This document shows positions 1 to 12,374 of a stretch of 64,000 nt of DNA, piece after piece. The first letter of the stretch is position 1; every line of letters begins with the position of its first letter. The DNA is from Sympetrum striolatum (lineage: Eukaryota; Arthropoda; Insecta; Odonata; Libellulidae). Location: positions 24,460,459-24,524,458 of the forward strand of contig OX388349.1 of the NCBI GenBank assembly GCA_947579665.1, in the 5' to 3' direction. The notes beneath the pieces are model-generated. The model was not told the DNA's origin. It did not search any database and worked only from the letters and a program-made list of their open reading frames with translations. A program made the position numbers and the translations under genes.

Positions 1-443
1 AATGAGACCGCAGATGAGGATGTTGCACTCGGGGCCAGGAGGGGGCGGTGCAGGTCCACCGATGCAGCAGATGCCTCCCTCCGGTCCCATGATGAGGCCG
101 GCCCAGCAGCAGGCGGCGATGCTTGCTGGGGGCATGGGGGGCGGCGTAGGCCCCGGGGGCGGAGGGAGTGCTTACGTTGCGTCCGCGCAGCAGCAGCAGC
201 AGTTATTGGTGACTGGAGGTGGTGGTATCGGTGGGAGGCTGGCAGCCTACTCGAACCCGAGGCACCAAAGGCCGCCGAACGTGAGTGTAGTACCCGATGG
301 GGGAATCACTGGAGGGCGAGCGGTGCCCGCAGGACCAGAGTGGCGGCAGATTCTCATGACGCAGCAACAACAACAGCAAGGGGCGGTGTTTGGAGGCCCG
401 CAAATGGGTGGACCTCAGTTCAGGCCATCGTTCCCTCACCAAG
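1..443 (+). CDS. mam: Mastermind-like co-activator, internal exon (5' end outside window)
   Basis: This is the first visible exon of a gene whose C-terminal exon carries the Mastermind signature. Mastermind binds the Notch intracellular domain-CSL complex in the nucleus and recruits transcriptional machinery. The reading frame starting at base 2 stays open through the exon and encodes low-complexity Gly/Gln/Met/Pro-rich protein with Q5-Q6 runs near 190-205 and 361-380, typical of the long disordered part of insect Mastermind. The first ATG at base 2 is unlikely to be the true start; the N-terminal CSL/ANK-binding helix must lie upstream. The donor is CAAG|GTAAGC at 443/444 and leaves one base of a split Gly codon, which matches the next exon. 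Base composition is much more GC-rich than the flanking introns. The product name rests mainly on the last exon, since this stretch alone is compositionally generic. Confidence 0.8.
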
Positions 444-1156
444 GTAAGCCTTCGATCCCCTATAAAGCTCACAGGCTCAGATTAATTCATAATAGATAAT
501 TGCGAGGTGCTCTGTGCCTTAGCATTAGCTGGTAATCTAGGTAACTTCCTAATTTCTAAATGTCTTACACTCAAGGAAGCTTTGATTGAAATGCTATAGT
601 ATGTTTAACAGAAATGAACGGAAATTTTCATTTCCGTGTAGTAAGGAGGATAATCTTTGAAGATTAAATAAGTTTTGACGAAACTTCAATTATATTGTGC
701 AGCTATAAATAAGAATAAAGTCCTTTATCTCTATGGTTTATGGAACGAAGAGATTCGAAATTTTTAACTTTTCAAACACTTAAATTTTTACAAAGAAAAA
801 TGCTATAAAACTGGCTTATAAATTTTGCTGTAGTTTACTTTCTGCTGATAGCTTTCACTTAATGATTTTCATATAAATGACTCGATATATTTCTTGTATC
901 CATCTGTAATTTTGAGTTGGGCATCAAAAGTTGCAAAGTGAAAATCATTCTGGCTTACGTAGTGCATGCATACTTGCATGTAATAAAGAGTTATATTTGT
1001 AAATTTTGCAGATAATAATAATACTAATTTCAAACCCATACCAGAAATGAAATATTTGAGTACGATTTTATTCACTCCTACAAACCCATTTTCTTCTATA
1101 TTTCAATTTAGTCTGTTTTTTCAATTCACTCATTGAAATCTCCTCGTCTTCTCCAG
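444..1156 (+). other. mam: mam intron (713 bp)
   Basis: AT-rich intron with donor GTAAGC at 444 and acceptor TTCTCCAG ending at 1156. No repeat or coding sequence was recognised in it. The phase (one base before, two after) keeps the frame open. Confidence 0.75.
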
Positions 1157-1335
1157 GTTCTTTCGGTATGGCTGGTTCGCAAGGAAACATGCAGATGGCA
1201 GCACAAATGCACCAGCACCACCTGGTAAGGACGGCGGGACCTCAGGGCGCAAGCCAGATGCAGATGCTGTCACAGCAGCAGATGTCGATGCAGCAGCAAA
1301 GCGTAGTTCCCGGAGGCATGGGTAACGCTAATCAG
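1157..1335 (+). CDS. mam: Mastermind-like co-activator, Gln/Met-rich internal exon
   Basis: A 179-bp exon bounded by CTTCTCCAG|GT and AATCAG|GTCAGT. Two leading bases complete the Gly codon left by the previous exon, and the rest translates without stops as Ser-Phe-Gly-Met-Ala-Gly followed by Gln/Met/His-rich sequence (QMHQHH, QMLSQQQMSMQQQ). It ends at a codon boundary (phase 0), which fits the next exon. It is too short and too compositionally biased to be found as a long ORF, and was recognised from splice sites and reading-frame continuity. No folded domain is expected here; this is part of the disordered transactivation region. Confidence 0.78.
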
Positions 1336-3866
1336 GTCAGTTGAAAGCCGCAGATAGTTCATACCCGAACCTCAACAAATTGTATTGTTCTTTGCAACAT
1401 TTTAATACCTTCTAGCGTATTAATTCTGTTCCAATGCTGGTTGACGAATGTAAATCGTGGTCATCATTCGTGAATTTATTTTTGTTTTTAACAACCTCTC
1501 CTTCTGAGGGTTACCTCATCCATAATATACTTTTTAGCCGCATTTTGAACCAGTTAGCGGGTTAGAATCAGTGGGTTAGTCAATATGTACAAACTCGTAT
1601 ACGGTTCATGAGAAGAATGATTTTTTGAACTCGGGCAATTTCTCGGTAATGTCATTACTGTGTTTTCATGTAACATAATATGTGACTGATGGTATAAATA
1701 ATACGTCACTGTAAAATTATCAATATTAGTATGCAAATTGATTAAACCGCAGTGTTTACGAAACCACTATATAATTCCTGTAAATCGGAAAAAATTGTTT
1801 CCATTCTTCCGTGTTATTCTAATTTGCACTGAAGGAATAAAATATTAGTTGGATATGGATTTCATGCCATGTAAAAGTAGTGAAATTGTTCTCAAATCAA
1901 TGTTCGAAGGCGTAACTTCGTGGAAAGACTTCAGCAAAGCTTTTTTTTCCTAGTTGGGAGAAATAGCGCCTGAACGACCGTTACCCGCATAGCTTTGTCG
2001 AAATTACATCTATCCTTCTGGATTCATAATCTCTTTGTTTAAATATCGCTTTATTTGAAATAGGTTCTTTACTGTCCGCGGATATTCATTGTGACTGTGT
2101 ACGTTAAACAATGTGTCTGTTGGGAATATGTCAGAAATCCGTAGAAATACCCAACATTGTACAACGGATAAATCTTTATGACATTAGTTTACTTATTCTT
2201 AATGTAGACCTAGTTCTTATTAGACAAAGAAAACGAAAAATATTGAATCAGTCGTAAGAAAACCAGATTTCAGTATCGCTTCACATTCATTTTTGGAGTC
2301 ATTCTAATTTTGGCTCATTCCCTTTGAATGACCTCACAGTTGTCCATCTGCGACCGCGAGCATTGCCATCTTCGATTTCCTCGGTGGTCCATTGCCCATC
2401 TTCGTGGTTTGATTCGGATGGCCACCCATCGAAGCCTTCAATCTCTACCTCAGACAGATCTCCTCCTGGCGCCAAACAAAGCAGTTTCGAGTTTCCGTAT
2501 GTCCGACACAAGTTTTTTCTCGTAATCCGATCGTCACTTTAGGGATTCCAAGATCGGTTTTTCGAGGCTGTCGAAGGACGAGTGATTGCTCCTTTAAACG
2601 CCTATTTCGAGATCGAAGGTCGTCTGAGGCCTATGTCTAGAGCGTGGTCGAGAACTGAAAAAGAGAAAACATTGACATAAACACCGAAGATTTTGCAGCA
2701 TTACGGGTTTTCTCAGATTTTACGTTTGGTTAATTTTGGAGACCATCTAGAAAACGACAAGATGATCTCTATATCGACAAGATTAATCTTCCGTAATCTT
2801 AAGATTTAACCCTGATTTATGCGTTCTTCAATGACTTCTACAGTCACTCTTAGCTTGCTGAATTAGTCCAGTGTCCTTTCATTAAGTTGCTGATTATTAT
2901 ATTTGACAAACATGCTTATCTCTTTCTCCTTTTCAAGTTGATTTCGTATTTTTCGCAATAATTATAATGAATTCGTTTTCAATTCAATTTGTCAAATTTA
3001 ACAGTTAAAGTTTTTTCTGGGTATAATTTTGTCCTCAGTAGCAAATACTCTTTGTTATTTGTGGATCTATTAGTCATACCAGCCAGTTAAACCGACGTAT
3101 TATTCAATCTTCGATGGAATTTCTCAAGGCAGGAGAGATTCTCTTCAAATTATTATTCTTCCAATGTTTTCCAATTAATTTATTTTGTGTTAGATGTAGA
3201 GGGAGACTCAATCGCTAAATTATGATTGCTCTTTGATCAACCGGAAAATGTTATCACAGCATTGGGTAGAAAACAGCGACATGCATGACTCAGTTATAGG
3301 AAATTTTCTAAAAAATAATAAATGTTAACGTAATGTATGCAACCCGTGCATCGCCGCCGTGTTTTAGATCAGTGGTTCCCAAAGTGGGCGCTACCTCCCC
3401 TTTGGGGGTGTTGTTGCAATTTAGGGGGGCGAAACAATACGAAGAGGCTACAGGAGGGCACTGTAAGGTAACCATACGTGATTGTCTTTGGCAGCATTCC
3501 TTTACTACATTGTTCTATACCCATCTAAATAGCGTTATCATCAAGCATGATCCAGATTATAATTTTAAAGATTTAGGTGGGGGCGTTGGGTATACTTCTG
3601 TGGAACTAAGGGGGCGATTGTTTGAAAACGTTTGGGAAACACTGTTTCAGAGAAACCCTCCGCTCTCGAAAGATCACCTGTCTAATCTCATCTATCACCA
3701 AATCATTTTGCGAAATCATGGCAAACTATTCTCTCAGTGACTTCGATTAATTAGTCCTCAGAATCAACGAGAAATCAGAATCCCTTGGTCGTCGAGGACT
3801 GTTGTTTATTATCGTTTTCGAGGAGATTTCAATGCACATTTTTAATCCTTGTCCCTTCCTTTGCAG
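1336..3866 (+). other. mam: mam intron (2,531 bp) with MITE and GC-rich patch
   Basis: Donor CAG|GTCAGT, acceptor CCTTTGCAG|ATG, phase 0. It contains an hAT-type MITE (3370-3644) and a patch at about 2290-2650 that is visibly richer in G+C and CpG than its surroundings. Short overlapping ORFs in the patch lie on both strands and none resembles a known protein. Confidence 0.75.
3370..3644. mobile_element. hAT-type MITE in mam intron
   Basis: The element starts CAGTGGTTCCCAAAGTGGGC and ends with the inverted form GTTTGGGAAACACTG, an end type well known from hAT transposons (CAGTGGTTCCCAAA). Flanking octamers TTTTAGAT (3362-3369) and TTTCAGAG (3645-3652) match at 6 of 8 positions, consistent with an aged 8-bp target-site duplication. 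The 275-bp interior has no transposase-like ORF; the long ORF crossing it is incidental. Confidence 0.75.
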
Positions 3867-4256
3867 ATGCCCCCAGGTATGAGCCTGCAGATGTCGCAGT
3901 CAATGTCTATGAGCGCAGGCAGCGTGGGCACGCCCACAGGGAGGCAGCAAGTCGGCTCCCCGCATCAGGTCTCCTTCGGTGGGGGCCAGTTGACGGGGGG
4001 GCAGGGTGCAGTGGTGGGCAACGGAGGCAACGGAGTGGTGGGTGCAGGCCCCGGAAGGGGGAGCGGCACCCCCACGCCGCAGCAGGGATCCCAGCAGCAA
4101 CAGCCGCCCCCAAGAGCACCAAGTGCCGCAGATTTCAGCTTAGAGTTCCTCGATCACTTACCAGGAGGTGACTCTTCGCACCTTTCGGCAGCAGCGCAAG
4201 AGCTGCTGTCCTCGTTGGACTCGGGCTCAGGTTTCAATCTGTTGGATAATCTGTGA
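3867..4256 (+). CDS. mam: Mastermind-like co-activator, C-terminal exon
   Basis: The terminal coding exon begins after CTTTGCAG and ends at TGA 4254-4256, giving 129 residues. The first part is Met/Gln/Gly-rich (PPGMSLQMSQSMSMSAGS). The last 42 residues form a conserved-looking acidic/hydrophobic tail: ADFSLEFLDHLPGGDSS, then AQELLSSLDSGSGF, then NLLDNL. An EFL-D-LP / QELL-SLDS / GFNL pattern at the extreme C terminus is what I associate with insect Mastermind, and with the Gln/Gly-rich body it is the main reason for the gene name. The frame continues from the previous exon in phase 0. The remaining doubt is that no N-terminal CSL/Notch-binding helix is in the window to confirm it. Confidence 0.82.
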   Translation: MPPGMSLQMSQSMSMSAGSVGTPTGRQQVGSPHQVSFGGGQLTGGQGAVVGNGGNGVVGAGPGRGSGTPTPQQGSQQQQPPPRAPSAADFSLEFLDHLPGGDSSHLSAAAQELLSSLDSGSGFNLLDNL

Positions 4257-7200
4257 GCCCCCAAATCCCTACATTTATCCATCCCACAATCGAGTATTCG
4301 CCGTAAACAAGCCCCAGTTTAATTGGGACGACCCTATTTGACTCCCTCCGGTGCAAAATGGACTCACGCACGTGGATACGTTGTTCATCTAATGTCATCA
4401 CCTTTATATTTATGTACATATAACGTATACATATTATATATAAATATATATATATATATTATACATATGATTGAAGTCATATTGCGTATACTTCCCGAAT
4501 CTCTCTCTTTCATTCTATATATTTCGCTCGATTCTCCCTCTATCTATCTATCTTCAGAAAGGATGACGCGCCCCTACATCTTACCCATTCCACTGCTGAG
4601 GGAAGGTCCGCTTTCCTCCGAGGTTATCGGAATTGCTCGGCATGTATTTCTTGTTCACATCTAGATGCTTCAAAAATGTAATGGAAGGTAATCGACGGAA
4701 AAAAGTTTAGGAATTGAGCGTTGAACATGTTTCTTCCCATTTTTTTTTTTGAACCCCTTTCCATTTGCCATTGAGATAACTTGTGGAAGTTTTCCCCCGC
4801 CATGTATAATGTATGTAAACAAAAAGACTATTATATTGAGAGTTTCTCTGTAAAGAAAAGAAACTTTTGTACACCCGCCCCTATGCATCCCGAAAAACCA
4901 ATAATATAAAGATATATATATGCATATACTCTATATATACATATATAAATACACAAAATGAAATTACAACAAAGAGATGTGTCAAGTGACGATTTTTTTG
5001 GGTGAGTATTTTTTGAAAACCTCTCTAACCGCCAAAAAAAAGTTTGTGAAGTAATTTTCCATCGTCATCATCATGAAATGATCGCAGAGATTTTTTTGCT
5101 GGTTTTTCCTTCGGACATTTGAGCAAGGAAACAAACATACTTAGTCTAAGGACAAAAAAAGAGATAATCGAGATAAAAATTAATATATTTAAAAAAGAAA
5201 AGTGTGTTCGTTGGTGTTGTGTGAGATCTATTATCAGGATCCATTTTGTTGAAAAGAGGTGTTATTTATGAAAATGAGTGTGCGAAGAGAAAGGATTCCT
5301 TTACTTTTTTGGGAGGTTTGGGAGGAGGTTAAAGTAGATGAGAAATTTTACAAAAAATACGTAGGCGCCTTTCGTAGTGAAATGGAAAAAACAGTCGAGC
5401 ACTTTTATCTTTGAGGACTTTGTTCTTTGACTTGATCTGCCCGGATTTTTTCCCTGTTTGAAAACTTACACGAATGCTCCTTCACACCAAGATTTGGACG
5501 ACTCACCAGCCCCGAAAAAAGTGTTTGCACGCGTTTACCTATTACATGCAAAGGTACAGGCGTATTTATTTGGACTGGGCATCCCACCGATGCAGAACGG
5601 CCCAGTGAATTGACGAAGGGTGGAAAGAAGAAGGATTTTTGGTTCCATTTGCAAAAAGAAACAGTTCTTAGTTAGTGAAAACAGCCAGAATCAATTGGCG
5701 GATAACTAGTGGAATGGATGGTGGTGACTTTGGTTGCTAGGAAATGGTTGTACAAATGTTTTTTTCCGGAAAAATATCTCCATGGGTTTATTTATCCGTT
5801 TCGAGAAGTGAAACTTTTTTTTTCAAAATTGCAATCCCCCTTGTTTCCCTCTTTGGCTTCGGTTTAATTTTTGTTACGTTACGTTTAATCTCCAGGAATT
5901 TTTTTTTTAACTCCCGGAATTTCGATTTTTCGACGAACAATTTGAAATTTGTTAACCTTGGCGGTATGGGTTTGAATTTTCAGTTTTCTGGAAGATTCAC
6001 AATCCACCGTTCGATGTAAGTTACCTCTCTTTGAATTCCGGAAATGTTTTATTTTAGTATTTACTCTGTTTACTTGAAATGAGCGTTGTTTCCTGCTATT
6101 CTTTCTGTCCAACCGAAATCTAATTCATCGGTGAGTTATGTAAGAAGTGCTTGGCATTGCATTTCCGTCAAATTTCTCTTCGAATCCTTACTAAGTATCT
6201 ACTTTTTACGAGATGTGTTGTAGCATTGCGTGAAAAAGTGGTACTTTCTGAGAGGAAAAAGCACTTGCCTTTCTGCTATAATTCAGCCTCTTTTCCGCTA
6301 AATATAGATATCCGATCGAGTCACCAAGAACCCCTCTGCACAAGGCATTAACTATTGTCATGCGTTGGTCTCTTTCGAATCCGTTTGAAATTATTTCATC
6401 GTGTGAAGCCATTTGTCATCACGCATTTGTGTTCACGGAAGTTTCGGGTGGATATTTTCCTTTGACGTCCATTCCTTAATTCTTGCGGCATCTTTTCGCC
6501 GCGCTATTTTTGGTTCAAAAGTCTTGGGCTGGAGGACTTTTTTTTCGCGCCAATCAATATTTCTGTTCCCGATCATTTCCGAGATCGCACCGAAGTCAGC
6601 CGAGGGTCCAGTATCGAATTCTGAGGCTCACCGGCGGATTCGCGCCCAAATGGTAAAGTTGTCATTCGAATGGAAGAGAAAACACCTTTTGCAACTTGCA
6701 CAACAAATTCCTTTTCGCTTCGTGCGCCAATTGCTTAAAAGTTTTGTTTGATTATGAGACTCTTTGAGTTTTGCTAATCATACCGTTGACCCTTTATTTT
6801 TTCGAGTCTTTTAACTTATTTGCTATATGTGGAATCGTGTAATATCAATATCTGTTTATTTTACCTTCATTTTAGAATAATTTATTGCTTTAAAAGTCAC
6901 TTTTCGTGTTTTTTATTGTATAATATCCAACTATTCTGGCAGATGTTTCATGATGGAGCTAGTATCTTTTTAATGTCGCCACCGAACCTTTCTCGAACCT
7001 TTGATTGTCCGAACTATTTCATCGAAAAACATTACCAACCTTTCGTTTGCATAGTAGAAATTATAAGCATAATTTGACCCAAACCTTTAACCAATCGATT
7101 TAATTCGCCGATTGTACAAACATAGCCTTACAAACGCTAGGGAATATAAGCAAAGCATCTCAGGGTAAGGCAAGTGCTTGTGTTTTAAGCTTCAAACCCC

Positions 7201-10200
7201 TCCCAGAGGACACATCCGTCATTTTAAATTGTATCGTCCAGTTTTTAAAGTCTCCATTGCAAATCAAAACAGTCCGCGCTATGCGAATCAATTCGTTGTG
7301 TCCTGCCAAGCGATTTGAGCTAATGTTGAAATTCACTAAGTCTTAAGGTATTTTAAAGTTTGTTTAACGTAAAGGTCGTGAACGTCGTGGAAAATTCTTG
7401 CTTTGTTTCAACGCTGGGAAGAGTGAGGTGGATTTGGAAAATGATTCTTCAAGGAATCGGCAATCTCGCTTAGGAAAAAGAGATGAGTTTTCTTGCTTCA
7501 TTCATGTTTCGCTTCACGAAAAGATTCTGCTATCATTCTCTCATTTGAATTCCCCTTTTTTCTGAATGTTTTTGTAAATACATCCAGTTTTGTGGAACAT
7601 ATCATTTCCGATCCTCTTAAAAACTTCCATTCCCCGTGATCATGTCCAGATAAATAGGGAATGAAGTTGCATTGCTAAAGGTGTGCGAGTTTGTCAAATC
7701 GTAGCTCTCTCCTCGTAAAAAATAGTCCACTTCAGCTCCGAACAATAATTTTGCCCCGGTATCTCAATCACACGTAGTGGAAGCCTTAATTTTCAGAGCA
7801 ATTCTTAATAAAAGAGATCGGAGACGATCTCGTTGTATCTGTACCCACGTTAGGAGCGAATGATAAGAGAATCTTATTCCCAACGTCCCCGCAGGACGAC
7901 CCGTAGTGTTCTTGTTGCTCGTGCATGTCTGATTGTTCATCTTGTGGATTAGTTTAAGAGAAAAAGTAACTAATTAAAAAGCAGGCACCCTTTCCTTAAG
8001 CGGACAACTCTTTAACGGGACCAAAGAATGTTATTAAAAAAAAGCAAGATGATTTTGAACAAGCCGAGGAGCGAACAAAAAAGTTTTAACGGGGGGCTAA
8101 AACATATATATATATACACACAGATATATACATATGAAAACCAAATTTTTTGTTTTCTCGCGCGTACTTCGAAATCCTTTTGTCGGCTAAGGGAAGGGTG
8201 AAGCTTTGAATAGGTGAAGGGAAGGCGAGACGGTAAGTTTTTCAACCAGTCGGTCCGTATTTCAGAAAATAATGTAGTGCGCTTGAAGTACTGGTTGCAG
8301 CTGGCTGTGGGACCACATTTAGGCGAGAAGTTTTTTAAACAAGGATATGCCAAAATCGTTCTTTTTTTCATTTTCTTCTTCATCTATTCACCTCTGAGAG
8401 TATTGTTAATTGTTTAATCTCCCTAATATATAGTTACTGCACTCTCACGCCTTTGATTTCCCGTTTCCAAGGAGTGACCGGATTGCGAAATTTCGCCGAT
8501 AGGTGGTGCATCTCGCTTCTGGCGGGATTAAGGCCGCCATTTGACCTTCAGGGAAAAAAAGTGAATTTCTTGGAAATTTTTGAGAGTTTTTGGTCCTCAG
8601 AACTATGTTTTTGGGACAGTTTTATGCTTCATTTAATCTAATCATCTAAAAACATAAGCACCTTCTTTGGTTTATCGTATCAACTTTCTCCGGAAGGTCA
8701 AATGGCGGACGTGGGCGGATTCTTATGGGTTAACTGGGTTATTGGACTTTTAAAGCTGTTGTTTTCTAAAGATTTTAAATTTAATTTGCAAGTGTGAAAA
8801 TGAAGACAATTTTAGCAATAAGTTCTACTTTGACTATTCACGTCTCGTCGTATGTTATTTTCCTACGGTAATTTCATCAATATTCTGTGTAACAACGATG
8901 TTTTTATCTCTCTTAACAATACCCAGTTGTTTTGCGAGTCAGAATCCGCCCTTTAGGTGTTGGTATTTGTTGTTCTTTGATGCATTTGTCTGATTCCTCA
9001 GCAAAGCCAATCCGGTCACCCCCAGCATAGCTTCTATCTCTTTTCTTTCGAACATGAAATATATGCGATTCTTCCCAGACCTCCCGTGTTGAAGTCATGT
9101 GGCCTGCCCAACCCTTCACCGCCAATAGTCTAACTCACGATTGTGCTAAGTAGTAGACCCATAAACAGAGAAAAATGTAATAAAATAAATTTTGTATTTG
9201 CTCATGTCTCACGAGTCAAGAAGGGGCGCAAATGGAAGTGTTGTCCATAGTTCTGATCTTCACGTTATTTAAGAATAAAAACTAAACAAAGAGTGTGGAA
9301 AATAGTAATAAAACCATGTTAATTGAACAAAATATAAAAGAGAGGATTGTGCGATTTACGAAACGAAATAAGGGATCAGTATTTTGTTATTGATTTTGCC
9401 GTTTTATTTTGTAAGTGCTGATGTGTTTTTATACGAAATATTTGTTTTTTATATATGCACAATTGTTGTGATCTTAAAAAAAGAGAAAATAAAAGTCGAG
9501 TCGACGAAATCGTGTGTGTAAAATGCGTATAAAAAACTTTTTTGATTTTTTCTGACGTTGCAGAAAAAAGTCACCTTCTTCTTTCTGGAAAACATAAAAA
9601 TAGTTCGTTTTTGAGTGCAGACTAGAGTGTGTAATATAAAAAAGTGGAAGTGAAGAATTGAGGAAACAGAAACCTTTATATAAGTGTAAAAACAGTGGAG
9701 AATAACCAAATTTGTGTGGACAGGGTGATGAAGGCGTTTTTTATTTTATTGGTGGATTCAAAAAACCTTCTATTTAATTTCCTTTTCTATTATTTTAACT
9801 TAAAAGAGTGCGACGGAGTCCTTTTTTTTAAGACCCTTGAATCCATTGGTATGAAAGTTGAAAAAGCGCCGTTCGCCCCATCGGGTATTTTAAGGGGAAT
9901 TCAGACATGATCGAAATGTCTTGTAAATATAACTATTATATATAAAAGAATGTTCTGGAACACCCTTGTGAGGATTTTAAAAAGTGAAGGGTGATACACT
10001 GTTTAAAATTTGATTTCCCCTTATTTTTCCCTGAGGAAGAAAACCACTTGTATTTTGTCAACCCGAGCCCAACCCACCCACCCCTTTATTATTATTAAAA
10101 TTAAACTTGTAAACATCCTAAGAAAGCCAGGATTTTTTGTTAATATTCGGAAGCAATGTTTGGCCACGCGGTTAATGAAAGAAATGTTTTTCTTTGGCGT

Positions 10201-10380
10201 TGGTCAGACATCTTGTCAAATTCCTATTTTCTTTGTAAAATAACCACTTCAATTGTGTACTTTAAAACTGGCTATTTGTATTTGTTCTGTATTAAGTTTC
10301 AATCCAAAAACTATACAAAGGTTATATTATTATACATATTATATATATAAATATACATACAGGTTTATCTAATAATGAAA
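4257..10380 (+). other. mam: Putative long 3'UTR / downstream region of mam
   Basis: About 6 kb with no supportable ORF, no recognised transposon and a persistent T- and G-rich bias on the + strand, unlike the more strand-balanced DNA beyond 10.4 kb. It carries several (TA)n tracts (4411-4465, 4910-4945, 8103-8135, 9930-9945, 10320-10365), Pumilio-type TGTAAATA at 7573-7580 and 9922-9929, and AATAAA hexamers near 9179-9189, 9277 and 9305. A long 3'UTR is an inference; the true polyadenylation site could be much earlier. Confidence 0.4.
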
Positions 10381-11410
10381 TTGTTTTTATTTAAATCCTG
10401 AATATATCCCATTTGCATTCGTTGGTATTCCAACGATTCTTCGTATGTGATTACAGCTGTAATTTATCGTTGAAGAAGATCATAGAAGGAGGTCTAAAGG
10501 TTTTCCGGGAAATTTTCGGATTTTAATCACCGAAAATTGTTGCTGAGATCTCAAATTATCCAATATATCGAAGCTTTCTCCTTTTATTTATTGCTCCTGA
10601 AAGATAAATATGTAATTCCAGAAAAAAGTTACCCAGCAAAAATGTAGCTCAAATTGAACAAAGCTTTGAGATTTAAAGTTGCAGAGAAAATGTATTTTAA
10701 AAACTAGTAATTAAAAAATTGAAAGTAAATGGTTAAGTAAAACATAAATCACATCATTGCATCAATATACAACAAGTCATTTCATCTATAGTATAAGGAA
10801 ATTCTATATCATGTGGGATATCTGTCTTTGTAAATAGATCTTTCAAGTATGCTATGTTTTGAAAATAGATAGTACAGAGTTTAATTTCATTTGATGCATA
10901 AAATCTTTTATTCCTTAGAAAAACAAACTGGTCTGATCTGAAACAAAACTTAGAGGCTCGCACTTACTTATATTTGACTAGGAATTTTGTTTGTAACTTG
11001 CATCTTACGAGAATTTTCTATTCTCTGAGGTTAATATCCATGCTTTGTCACTGCAACCCCTCAGACAAAATATTGATCTCCATGACGACAAGGAATGCTT
11101 CAGGAGGAATCTAGGCTACTAAGACCTAAGATAATTAATTCTAAGCTAAAGTATTTTTGGAACATCAACTGTGTACGTAACTGAGCTTTTAAAAAACTTC
11201 AGTATCTACCTATCGAATTTGTCATGGCGGCTATTTATAATATATTCAGCCCTCAGCTAACTTGATATCGTAATAGGAGTGTGGTCGTCAAACGTCTTAG
11301 CGACACATATATCTAACAATAAGTTAACATCGATATTCCTTCGAAAACATAGAATTGATTACATAGATTAATTTTTGCAACATCTTGGACCGTATATCTG
11401 TTTTTAAATA
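10381..11410. other. AT-rich DNA, nothing recognised
   Basis: No ORF, RNA gene or repeat could be supported. One further TGTAAATA lies at 10829-10836. Confidence 0.5.
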
Positions 11411-11413
11411 TTC

Positions 11414-11666
11414 TATACTAGATCTGCTTCAACCATCCGGTTGGTCAAGGGGACTGATTGTATACAATCAACAAATATCCTAAAACTTTAATCAGTTACA
11501 TCAAAATTCTCGCCATATCATATCGAAAACAATATTCCATGATCAAAATAAAATTCTTTATTCAATTTCTCTTATTGTGGTTCTGGTTATGAACGACTAT
11601 TCTTTGTAATTTAATTGTGCAAAATAGATAAAGCCTACTATCGAGAAAATTAACTTTACATACATT
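11414..11666 (+). repeat. Diverged dispersed repeat, copy A
   Basis: The core (about 11508-11666) aligns by eye with 13757-13932 and 51454-51628. Shared blocks in order are TTCTCG, AACAATATTCCA.GA, AAAATAAA.TTCTTTATTCAA, a Tyr/Phe-rich T tract, TTGTAATTTAAT, CAAAATAGATAAAGCCTACT and AACTTTACATACAT. The 51-kb copy lies inside a non-autonomous hAT element, so A and B may be old relatives of that element. No intact ends were found here. Confidence 0.5.
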
Positions 11667-12374
11667 TCTTATGGGAACGATTTTTATAGTCCTGGGTCAA
11701 ACTAGGAACAATTAGGTAAATAAAAATTAACTAGTTATCTGCAAAGAGAAGACATTTAACTATCTTTAAAATTGTGCATTCTGCTGTTCTGGGGTTTTAG
11801 TGTACTTATCACACAGATATAAACTTTCTTCATTATTTAAAAGATTCAAAACAGTTGGCCATCGCCTAAGTTAAGAGAAAACTTTTGAGTATTGTGATAT
11901 TGAACAATTAAAGGCTTAACTATTTGATAAATTATGTTTATGCATTTTTCCCAGCAAGGGAAATGCTGTACCGAACAAAACAAATACAGTTTGACCAAAA
12001 ATACCGCTAATACACCTCATTCTTACTGGCATTAACAATCATCTCCTAAAATCCCCAGAATGAACTTTTATGGCGATTAAATCAGTAATAGATTACGTTC
12101 ACATAATAGTCTTTACTTGCTATGAGATGTTATAAATTAAATATAAATACTTTTTGAAGCATGATTGATTCCTGGAAGGAATTCTTTTTATTGGCGAATA
12201 CTCCCCTTGATAGAGTTGAATATAAATTTGTTTAACATTTAAGAGGAAAAGGTTTCTCTCCCTGTTTTAAATCTCCAAAATGCCCAAGTTCATCGCAATT
12301 CTTAGAGAGTCCAAAAATATGGAGAAATTTCACTCCTTACGAACGGGCCACGGGAGCGTATGCTGCGGATAAGC

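Noticed and set aside
203..472. 89-codon minus-strand ORF opposite mam
   Set aside because: Shadow of a GC-rich coding exon; low-complexity Leu run from antisense CAG repeats.
3333..3740. 135-codon ORF in the mam intron
   Set aside because: Lies over the hAT MITE and crosses both of its ends; no protein motif.
9449..10243. Phe/Ile/Lys-rich ORFs downstream of mam
   Set aside because: Composition mirrors the T-rich background and there are no domains; more likely untranslated sequence.
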